DNA of 64,000 bases. It comes from Orychophragmus violaceus (taxonomy: Eukaryota > Streptophyta > Magnoliopsida > Brassicales > Brassicaceae). The stretch is from assembly GCA_030180135.1 (NCBI GenBank), contig CM058237.1:104919904-104983903 (forward strand). The letters are read 5' to 3'. The notes under the pieces were generated by a model, which saw only the letters and a list, made by a program, of their open reading frames with translations, did not search any database and was not told where the DNA came from. A program made the translations under genes and the position numbers. Positions 47,522-56,457 of the stretch are shown in pieces. How positions within the stretch are numbered: the first letter of the stretch is position 1; every line of letters starts with the position of its first letter.

Positions 47522-48364
47522 ATGGGTGCGTCTTCATCTCATGCGGCTCGAGATGAGACCGGCCATGAGATGGATGACGCCACAGGTGGTGGTGGCGGTG
47601 AGCCTTTGACAGCGGTCCCGAACATCGGTCAAATGTGGACTATGTTAAAGGAAGTTATGGGCCAGCTCACGGTACTGAACCAGAACCTCTCTGGTCAGAA
47701 ACCGGTTGAGGGTGAGCCACGGATCACAGTCCCTGAGACTACGGATCCGAGTGATGAGGACCCGGACGTAGTAGTGGTAGAGTCACCGGCCCCTAAAAAG
47801 GTCTGAAAGGTGGACTACCTCAACGTCCTTGGTCACATCACCAAGTTGGGCACAAAACACTTCAAGGGAAGTGCTGACCCGCTTGAGGCTGATGAATGGA
47901 AGTCACGGCTTGTCCGGAACTTCCGTTCCACCCGTTTCCCTGAAGATTACCGCAAGGACATTGCGATCCACCTCCTGGAAGGGGACGCACACAACTGGTG
48001 GCTGTCTGTAGACAGGCGCACCAAGGGCCTCATCAACTCCTTCGCGGAGTTTGAGGTTGAGTTCAACCGGAATTACTTCCCGGCGGAAGCTTGGGATCGT
48101 ATGGAAGGCAAGTACTTGAACTTGGTCCAGGGCCGCAGGTCGGTACAAGAGTATGAGGCCGAGTTCAACCGTCTCAGGCGTTACGTGGGACGGGATGTTG
48201 AGGACGAGCCGGCTCAGGTGCGTCGCTTCCTTCGCGGCCTGCGAGTGGAGTTACGTACCCATTGCTAGGTTTGTACCTACAACAGTGTTTCCGAGCTAGT
48301 CGAGAGGGTAGCTACGGTGGAAGCCAATTTGGCTGAGGAGAACCGCGTTGGCTCAAAAGACTAA
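47522..48364 (+). pseudogene. Chromovirus gag
   Basis: One reading frame with the same gag core as the minus-strand copy (LEGDAHNWW, FNRNYFPAEAWDRMEG, FLRGLRVEL). In-frame stops are TGA at 47804-47806 (before KVDYLN; the other copy has a sense codon there), TAG at 48266-48268 (shared with the other copy) and TAA at 48362-48364. After the TAG the sequence still encodes VCTYNSVSELVERVATVEAN. Gag forms the particle core. A working source element must have lacked, or read through, at least some of these stops. Confidence 0.85.
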
Positions 48365-48774
48365 GTGTCCAGCCAACCCGGGAAGGACATAAAGAGGAAG
48401 AGAGATCAGACGGCTGATACTCCCTCCTCTGGCCGCGCCAGATGTGCCACATGTGGCAAACGACACTTGGGGAAGTATTGGAAAGCCAATGTTGCATGCG
48501 CGAAGTGTGGCGGCAAAGACCACGAGTCGGCAAGCTGTCCACAGAACAAGGGGCGTGAAGAGGTGACCGAGATCAGTGACGTTCTACCACTGTGGCCAAG
48601 CTGGGCACTATATCCGTGAGTGTCCCAAGCACCAAGATGGGAAGCAGAAGGCGCCAGAAGTGAACAAGGGTCAGGGAGACCGCACGGCTACAGCCAAGGG
48701 TCAAACTGTGAAACCTCGGGTTTACGAATTGGTGAAGGATTCAGGAGAGGCCGACTCCTACAATGCGATCACTG
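48365..48774 (+). pseudogene. Chromovirus zinc-knuckle region, frameshifted
   Basis: The first knuckle (CAKCGGKDHESASC, about 48500-48540) is in the gag frame. The second (YHCGQAGHYIREC, about 48578-48615) is in the next frame, so a one-base frameshift lies near 48570. The second frame then runs through KPRVYELVKDSGEAD to 48774, where the 99 bp intron-like insertion begins. Confidence 0.8.
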
Positions 48775-48873
48775 GTACATTACTGGAACCCTGACTTCTT
48801 CAATTATAGTAATGCATTGCATACATATTGGGGGAAAGAGCGGGATGCGCTTATACATTTGGGAAATGTGTAG
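48775..48873 (+). other. 99 bp intron-like insertion between gag and protease
   Basis: The segment begins GTACATTACTGG and ends ATGTGTAG, so it has GT...AG ends. Read through, it contains several in-frame stops (first TGA at 48792-48794). If it is removed, the codon ACT G joins GG ACC and the frame passes without interruption from the gag end into VLIGGVETLTLFDSG of the protease. The minus-strand sister copy has the same insertion at the same point (about 2023-2123 in the window) but with GA in place of GT at the donor. An intron is the simplest reading, an old inserted fragment the alternative. Confidence 0.5.
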
Positions 48874-51800
48874 GGACCGTTTTGATAGGCGGTGTAGAGA
48901 CATTGACCTTGTTTGATTCCGGGGCTACACATAGCTTTGTGAGTCCCGGGATGATTGGAAAAGGCTTGTTCCAAAAGGAACAAGTGGCCGGCCAAAATAT
49001 TGTGAATGCCGCCGGTGGGAAAGTGATGCCTATGATAGGGTTAATGCATGATGTACACGTCTCCATTGGAGGCATGAGTATGCCGGCTGACCTAGTGGTG
49101 GTCCAACTCAAACATCACGAAGTGATCTTGGGTATGGACTGGCTCGGCCAAAACCGAGCCACCATTGAATATCACCGAGGAAGGGTGAAATTCGAGAAGC
49201 CGGAGGGCAAGGTGGAATTCCAAGGAATACGGCCGACCTCAGTAAGCTTGGTCGTCTCTGCTATCCAAGCGGAGAAGATGTTGGCTAAAGGATGTGAAGC
49301 ATACTTGGCCACTATCACGACCAAGGATGTCGGACCAGAGGCAAAGGTTGGGGAGATCGCAGTGGTTAAGGACTTTGAGGATGTGTTCAGACCATTAGAA
49401 GGCTTAACGCTTGACCAGTCTGACCTATTCATCATTGAACTTGAACCCGGAACGAAACCCCTATCCAAGGCGCCATACAGAATGGCCCCAGCCGAGATGG
49501 CTGAGTTGAAGAAGCAGCTGGAGGAGCTGCTGGACAAGGGCTTTATTAGGCCAAGCAGTTCTCCTTGGGGGGCGCCTGTCTTATTCGTCAAGAAGAAAGA
49601 CGGTAGTCTTCGCTTGTGCATAGACTACCGAGGCATCAACCGGGTTACTGTTAAAAACAAGTACCCATTGCCTCGGATAGACGAGTTGTTAGACCAACTC
49701 AAGGGTTCGACCGTGTTTTCTAAGATCGACCTCGCTTCGGGATACCTTCAAATCCCAATAGCACCAGAGGAAGTGAGGAAAACCGCGTTTAGGACTCAGT
49801 ATGGACACTACGAGTTTGTAGTCATGTCTTTTGGTCTAACAAACGCACCGGCCGTGTTCATGAAGATGATGAACGGTGTCTTTCGGTAATGGTTAGACAA
49901 GTTTGTTATCATATTCATTGATGACATTCTCGTTTACTCCAAGAACCCTAGAGAACATCGGGAACATCTCAGGATCGTTCAGGAGAAGCTGCGGGAACAG
50001 AAGCTCTATGCCAAGCTAAGTAAATGTAGCTTCTGGAAAGAGCGGATAGGCTTCCTAGGACACATTGTGTCAGTGGAAGGAGTTTCGGTTGATCCGGAAA
50101 AGATCCAGTCAATTGAGGAATGGCCAAGGCCGAGAAACGCGACAGAAGTCCGAAGCTTTCTTGGTCTGGCCGGATACTATAGGCGTTTTGTCCAAGGGTT
50201 TCCAAGCATGGCCAAGGCCATGACGAAGCTGACCGGGAAAAACGTGAAGTTTGTTTGGACTGATGCCGCGGAGAAGAGCTTTACGGAACTCAAGGAGATG
50301 TTGACTAAGGTGCCAGTCCTGACCCAACCCCAAGATGATGTGCCTTACGTAGTATACACGGATGCGTCAATCACTGGGTTGGGATGTGTGCTGATGCAAG
50401 AAGGGAAAGTGATTGCATATGCTTCAAGGAAATTAAGGAAACATGAAGGGAATTATCCCACTCATGATCTTGAGATGGCCGCAGTAGTTTTTGTACTTAA
50501 GATCTGGAGATCTTACCTCTACGGAGAAAAAGTGCAGCTATTTACGGACCATAAGAGCTTGAAGTATGTGTTCACCCAACCTGAGCCCAACCTTCGACAA
50601 AGAAGATGGATGGAACTAGTGGCCGATTACGATCTGGACATTACTTACCATCCGGGAAAGGCCAACCTCGTGGCCGACGCCTTAAGTAGGAAAAGGACCC
50701 AGGTGGCTATTGAACGGGATGCAGAGACCTTGGTCGGAATGGTCTGTTCCTTACGTCTCAATGCATTGACCGTGGGAGAGGAGCCCGTTGGCTTAGGAGC
50801 AGCGGACCAAGCAGACATTCTGACTAAGGTCCGGCTTGCTCAGAAGGACGATGAGGAGTTGGTGAAGGCCGCAGAGAACAACCACACGGAATACTAAATC
50901 TCCAACAATGCGACGATTGTGGTAAATGGCCGAGTCTGTGTGCCAAACGTGTGGGAACTGAAGGAAGTCATCTTACGAGAGGCTCATCAGTCTAAGTTCT
51001 CAATTCATCCCGGTCAAACCAAGATGTACCATGACCTCAAATGGTACTATCATTGGGTCGGGATGAAACGTGATGTAGCTGATTGGGTGGACAAGTGCCC
51101 AACCTGTCAGCTAATCAAGGCCGAACGCCAAGTCCCGAGTGGTCTGTTACAAAGTCTTCCCATTCCAGAATGGAAATGGGATAACATAGCCATGGACTTT
51201 GTGATGGGTTTACCTGCGACCCGGAACAGGCGAGATGCCATCTGGGTTGTGGTGGATAGGCTCACAAAATCCGCCCACTTCTTGGCCATCAAGAAGAAGG
51301 GCGGAGTTGGGAAACTGGCTGAGATATACATTGATTAGATCGTGAAGTTACATGGGATCCCATCAAGCATAGTCTCTGACAGGGACGGCCGGTTTACTTC
51401 TTATTTCTGGCAAGCCTTCCAAAAGGCCCTGGGAACGAGAGTGAACATGAGTACGGCTTACCATCCCCAGACAAACGGTCAATCAGAAAGGACCATACAA
51501 ACCCTATAAGATATGCTAAGGGCGTGTGTTCTTGAATGGGGCGACTCAAGGGAAAAGGTCTTACCCTTGACCGAGTTTGCGTATAACAACAATTATCACA
51601 CAAGGATCGGAATGTCGCCTTATGAGGCTTTGTATGGGCGGCCTTGTCGAACTCCACTATGTTGGACCGAATTTGGAGAGTCAAGCATAGTTGGACCAGA
51701 CATAATAGAGGAAACAACGGAACGAATCCGATTCCTTAAGGCCAAGATGAAGGAATCTCAAGACCGTAAAAAGAGCTATGCAGACAAAAGAAGAAAGGAC

Positions 51801-52301
51801 CTTGAGTTCGAAGTAGGCGACCAAGTCTACTTGAAGATGATCACCTTCAAGGGTCGGGCAATGGTTTCATAACGTGGCAAGATTGATCCCAGATATTTGG
51901 GACCGTTCCGAATCATTGAACGGGTTGGGGCGGTCGCCTATAAGTTAGATTTGCCAAGCGAGATGGACGCGTTCCACAATGTGTTCCATGTCTCACAATT
52001 GCACAAATGCTTGGGGGATCAAGACTTAGTGGTGCCTGAGATTCCAAGGGAACTTAGGTCAAACCTAACCATCAAAATCCGGACACTCCGAATCCTGGAT
52101 AGGATGGAAAAAGCAACCCGAAAGAAGGTGGTGCAAATGGTCAAAGTTAAATGGATCCACAACGGGATCAAGGAAATTACTTGGGAAACCGAGAACAGGA
52201 TGAAGGCTGATTACCCGGAGTGGTATAAAAACCTTGACGCGGATTCGGGGACGAATCCATTTCAATGGGGGGACACTTGTAGTATCCCCCAACCGGCCTA
52301 A
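48874..52301 (+). pseudogene. Chromovirus pol: protease, RT, RNase H, integrase, chromodomain-like end
   Basis: One frame carries the whole Pol with five stops (49887, 50895, 51336, 51507, 51870). Protease: LFDSGATHSFVSP. RT: GFIRPSSSPWGAPVLFVKKKDGS, CIDYRGINRVT, then VIIFIDDILVYSK with the catalytic DD just after the stop at 49887. RNase H: VVYTDASITGLGCVL and LFTDHKSLKYVF. Integrase: an HHCC zinc finger around 50980-51110 (HPGQTKMYHDL...CPTCQ), the DDE core (AMDFVMGLP, SDRDGRF, then NGQSER). The C-terminus (VVQMVKVKWIHNGIKEITWE) is chromodomain-like, which assigns the element to the chromovirus Tekay/Del group. In living elements Pol copies the RNA and integrates the cDNA. Confidence 0.9.
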
Positions 52302-54167
52302 GTCCAATAGGACGGGCCATGGAACCAGAAACATGAACGGAATGTCCGGAGAGACAAACCAAAGTGTTCCATGGGCGATTTAGGGTTGAGTCTCAGCTGG
52401 AAAGGAGCTCAACCAAGTGTGGAAGCAAAGTGTTCAGCTCAGCTGAGCTGAACAGTCCAGCTGGTCAGCTAGGTCAGCTGGCAACCAGCTCAGCTCAGCT
52501 GGCCCAAGTGTTAAGGTCACGGGTCAGCTGGTCAGCTAGTGACACTAGATGACCAGGCGGTTACCAGCGAATGGTCACCAAGAGAAGTTGTGACCTTTCG
52601 GCCAACAACTCATGGCCATTCGCTTGAAGGAAGTTGGCGCCAAGGAAGCCTATAAATAGGCCATTCTTTGGCCAATTTGCGCACGACACCCAAGAGAGAA
52701 ACACACCAGGATTCTTCCAAAGGCACAAGCCCTAATTTGCGAGAGTTCTAGAGAGAGAGCGACCAGATTCTAGAGAGAAGGCCGGCGGATTTGAGATCGG
52801 ACTTGGTGGTGGTTAAGGCGAGAGAACAATAGTTAAGGATGGCTGGAGAGGCATCAGCAACTCACGGCAAGACCACGACCAGATACAAGGTGCGTGAACG
52901 GTTCAAGGATCAACCACGGCCGCGGTGAACCACTCGGTCGACGGTCGGATTAATGGACTGACGCGAACCATTTCTCTTCTTCTTGTTCTAAAAGTAGACC
53001 GGATGTTAGGCCATCACTTGGCTTAGGATTCGGCCAACTCTTCCCAAACAACCACGATCGGCCATGGGCCATGATCGTGGTTAAGCGCGGTCGGACGTAC
53101 AAGTACACGCGCATCGACTGTCGGCTAAGCATGATAAGCCGATGGATCGGGCGCTACCGAACGGTCGTCCGGATGGACGTAAGGCCGAAGGAGGCTGATC
53201 GCATACGGCAGACTTAGCGGACGGACGCGGTCTCGGTCGATGGCGCATTGACGAACGATCGGCGGTCGCGGATAAGTCGCGATACACGGATGGACGACAC
53301 GATCATGCAGGCGGCCGCGAATCATCTCTGGATGGTCGCGTCTATCGATCGGTCGTCGTACCTCTTCGCGGACAGTCGCGTTCCTTCGCGGTTTGACGCA
53401 ACCGTTCAAGGATCACGAACGATCAGAACATGCGTTAGCCGGATCGACAGCGATCGCGGCATGTCGCGGACGGCTTGTCGGACAGGACGCGCAAGTGCTG
53501 CCGAGTACGCTCGTCAATGCTGGCAACTTCTCATCACGTCAAGCGGTTACGTTTCCGAACTGACGATCACGGTACGACCGAGAGACACTCGGCACGGCCC
53601 GAGCGATCGCATACAGCCATGCAACGCGGGACGGTAGAGAGCATGCGAACGCGGTACGCGTCCGGACCATGGACACGGCCGGTTCTAAAATGCTCGGCCG
53701 GTTAGGATTTGGACCGATCTAGACGGAATTTAGAACGGTTAGAGTTGATCGTTGCAATTGGGAATTTGGGGGAATCATATAGAACCGATTTCATGCTAGG
53801 TTGTTGGACCAAATATGAAATGTTTATACTTATAATGTTTATGTGTTTTCAGGCGATCATGGGGATTAGGCGCAGACATAAAGACCTAAGGACGAGTGGT
53901 GTTTGGATAGATAGATTGTATTAGGACCGATACTTGAATAATATCATAATGAAATTACCACATGTATTGGCATATCGTTTGATTATTAATAAAGATCTAT
54001 TTATCTCTTGTTTATTGCCTTAGTCTAAGAATGGAATTGATATAAATGAATGAATGTTTCTTGGAAATCGTTTAAGTATAGATAGAACGAACTTGAGGTT
54101 CGCAAATGAACCTCAAGGTAAAACGGCTAAGTAGTGGCAACCCCTATGGCCAGGATAGGCCTTGTCT
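52278..54167 (+). repeat. Chromovirus 3' LTR
   Basis: 1890 bp from TGTAGTATCCCCC to CCTTGTCT (the last base is T where CA is expected). It contains a CAGCTG-rich stretch (52435-52540), a CpG-dense block (about 53080-53690) and a downstream copy of the untranslated leader. A TATAAATAGG box (52650-52659) fits an LTR promoter. Short frames inside are not genes. Confidence 0.9.
52650..52659 (+). promoter_or_regulatory. LTR TATA box (chromovirus)
   Basis: TATAAATAGG lies about 370 bp into the 3' LTR. The same box occurs in the 5' LTR at 39361-39370, just left of the Athila insertion point. It is a plausible pol II promoter of the element. Confidence 0.55.
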
Positions 54168-54903
54168 ATCCCAACTCCTTTCCAAACCGCCGGCCAAGCT
54201 CCTCCCGATTTCAGGCCAAGACCATTTCCTCTCTTGCCTTTAAGCTTTGCTTTTTTCTCTTGGATATCTCTGGGATTTTTCCTGTGTTTGTAGTGTGTTT
54301 CATGCGTGTGTGGTTGATGTGAAAACCGTCCATGAGTCCTCATCTTAATCCGCCGACAACTTCCCTTGAAGAACCGGCCAAATCTCTTTATTTACTCCTC
54401 TAAAAGCCCCACGGTTTTCCTAGGCATTTCTGGGCTTTTCTTGTATTTTATCTGAGTGTTGAATGGTGTTAGATGGTCCCCAAAATCGTCCATGTACAGG
54501 TTCTTATAGGCCAATCTCCAAAAACTGCCTATTAGGCAAAGGGGTGCAAGTGGTTGGTGAAAGGGTGTCAACCACTTGTGCCCCTTGGCTGGTAACCGCC
54601 CACCAATCAGCTAGTGTTACTAGCTGACCTAGACTACTAGCTGACCCAACTAGCTAACACTCCTCCCAGCTGAGTTGAGATGGTCATCGGCTGACCCAGC
54701 TGATCCAGCTCGGCCGTTCAGGTTATTTTCGATGAACACTTCCTTTCCAGCTCGGATAAGCTTCTTTCTAACTAAAATTAGTCAATTATATACAATGGAA
54801 CACTTCTTCTTGATCCCTTATAGTGATTTTCCATGTTCTGGTTCCATGGCTTAATCTCCCGATCCTTCTAGGGTCGGTTCTGGGATATGGGTGTTACACT
54901 GCC

Positions 54904-55300
54904 CACTTAGAAAGTATATCGTACTGGATGGGACTTTTCAATATTGATCGTAGGGGCATGGTGGTTAGGAAAATGATGAGGTATGACTGAAGGTAAGGCA
55001 TGACTTTTCTTGTCGATGCCACGACTGCCAAGTCCAACTTCTTGATTGTTGTATAACAAGTCTCTACTCGATCCAATGTCTTGCTGACATCTAAGATCGG
55101 TCATTGATCACCACAATCTTCCTTTACCAAGACCATTCTTACAGCTGAGCTTGATACTACGATGTAAAGAAAAAGCATCTCTCCTTCCCTTTGGTTTGGC
55201 TAGTTACAGTGGAGTTTTTAGATATTTTTTTAATTGTTTGAAGGCCTCTTCATATTTTTCATCCCAATCGAGGTAATGCAATCTATGTTGCCTTGTGGAG
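54904..55300 (-). pseudogene. Tat element RT-end and RNase H start
   Basis: The minus strand encodes, with frame changes, HYLDWDEKYEEAFKQLKKYL (end of RT, near 55220-55275) and ETCYTTIKKLDLAVVAS, ARK-like and LRSILKSP (start of RNase H, 55076-54904). The protein breaks at KWAV and resumes across the solo LTR at 29872. RT proper is missing upstream (to the right); instead a Gln/His-rich non-RT segment follows at 55290-55400, which points to an internal deletion. Confidence 0.75.
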
Positions 55301-55464
55301 GCGAGTTGCTAAGTTGGATCCGCCTTTCTCCACTCCTTGGTTGCTGGTGGTGTTGGTGTTGTTGTTTCATCATACTTATTGTGATGAGATTGATATTTCC
55401 GTCATTGCCGATCTTTTTTGGTTGTATGTATATACCCAAAGTCCCTATAGATAGCACTAATCGT

Positions 55465-55944
55465 TGATGTCCCAAACTCGACAATGATTAATTAGGTAAT
55501 TAATCGAGATATCAGGGACTCAGTATTTCCAGACATAAAGATTTGAAGGTAATAACAGAAAGATTGGAAAATAGTTGTTTTGTTAATCTTAGAATTCAAA
55601 ATCGATTGTGGTTTCTCTGCTCTGGAATTAGGGTTGAGTACAAGAATTGAAAAATGATCATTTTATAGCAGAACTATATTTATATTTATATGAGGAGAAT
55701 TAATTTAATTTCCTAAATTCTCTCTGATGTGATAATGTTAAATTCGAATAGTTTTACATTTTTTTTGAAGAATTGTTTTTACCTTTTTTTAATATGATTA
55801 ATTTACTTATTTTCATTTTTTTTTCTTGCATGTTGACGTGGGCTTTGCTTGGTGGACCATTCTTCTTCATAGTTGGATTTGAGTTTTTGGGCCGATTTCG
55901 CTGTTGAATTGGAATATAAGAGGGTGTTAAACTCACCTCACCAC
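55465..55944 (-). repeat. Tat element 5' LTR; right edge of the nested cluster
   Basis: Pairs with 26338-26816. To its left, TAGTGCTATCTATAGGGA (minus strand, about 55443-55460) looks like a mutated Tat-type primer site (TGGCGCCG... type). The LTR ends at about 55944, leaving about 510 bp before the YAB3 start codon. Confidence 0.72.
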
Positions 55945-55949
55945 CATGT

Positions 55950-56457
55950 TAATTTTTTGTTTTGGTTAAGAATTTGATCTGATGCAAAAATAATCACAAC
56001 ATATAGAGATGTTTCCATCTGATTAATTAAGGTATATACGGTTGAGTTATTAGAAGAAAAAGATGGATATATCAATTGGAAAAAGAAAATACCGGTTCAT
56101 TGGGTAGTAAATGAGAATGCAGGTATGCAGCTTATCTCTACAATGGCCTCTTTCATCACATGTTGCCAAATTGTTTAGGTACAGAGTGTCTCTTCATATA
56201 TATTTACATATATAGAACTCTTTCTTTCTCTCTCTACCACATCTTCCTCTATATTCTCCACCGTTCTTTCTCTTCTCTCTCTGGAATTCAACTTCTGGAG
56301 AACTACTTAACATATATAAGGTACGGCTCATCACCCAACACAACCACGATTGTCAAAAGGTGTGGGGGAAGCAGAATCTACTTCTATCAGTCCTATCTTT
56401 TCAATCAAATCAGACCCTAGCTTAATCCCTTTTTGTTTGAGAAAAGGAAAAAAGTAT
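55950..56457 (+). promoter_or_regulatory. Remaining proximal promoter and 5' leader of YAB3
   Basis: This is the only non-transposon sequence upstream of the YAB3 coding region. A TATA-like box ATATATAGA lies at 56207-56215, followed by a CT-rich stretch (56221-56282) that fits a transcription start and leader. In-frame non-ATG codons continue upstream of the ATG but have no YABBY similarity. Confidence 0.5.

Larger units (their letters stand above)
39024..54167 (+). mobile_element. Full-length Ty3 chromovirus (Tekay/Del-like) with a nested Athila element
   Basis: TSD ATCCC on both sides (39019-39023 and 54168-54172). The 5' LTR (39024-47175) contains the Athila insertion; without it the LTR is about 1.80 kb, against 1.89 kb for the 3' LTR (52278-54167). 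Primer site TGGTATCAGAGC at 47179-47190. Gag, zinc knuckles, protease, RT, RNase H, integrase and a chromodomain-like C-terminus follow in the usual order, but with several stops and one frameshift, so this copy is dead. The polypurine tract is AATGGGGGGACA (52264-52275). Confidence 0.9.
29873..54898 (-). mobile_element. Chromovirus-type solo LTR, split by two later elements
   Basis: The LTR starts (minus) TGTAACACCC at 54898 and ends ...TGTTTCA at 29873, with 5 bp flanks CCGCC (29868-29872) and CTGCC (54899-54903), a TSD with one C-to-T change. Its three pieces, 29873-30923, 38199-39023 and 54173-54898, total about 2.6 kb. It is related to the LTR at 52278-54167 (both have CCATGGAACCAGAA near the start and the same 3' terminus type). 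There is no internal sequence and no primer site, so it is a solo LTR formed by recombination. Inside it are degenerate tandem repeats and a CAGCTG-rich segment. Confidence 0.75.
26338..55944 (-). mobile_element. Degenerate Tat-type Ty3 element that hosts the whole nested cluster
   Basis: LTRs of about 479-480 bp lie at 26338-26816 and 55465-55944, with probable TSD TATGT (26333-26337) / CATGT (55945-55949), one transition apart. In minus orientation a degenerate primer-binding site lies beside the right LTR and a polypurine tract (complement of 26820-26833) beside the left LTR. Between them lie a short RT-end/RNase H stretch and integrase remnants. Without the nested insertions the element is only about 4.6 kb, and most of gag and RT is missing. 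The rest of the span is later insertions, starting with a solo LTR at 29873-54898. Confidence 0.75.

Noticed and set aside
55234..55484. Frames rich in Gln/His or Cys/Trp next to the Tat LTR as a host gene
   Set aside because: They lie inside the Tat element between its RNase H start and its primer-site region; at most they are remnants of its gag-pro.
56350..56457. N-terminal extension of YAB3 in frame with the ATG
   Set aside because: It begins at a non-ATG codon and has no similarity to YABBY N-termini; the ATG at 56458 matches the family start.
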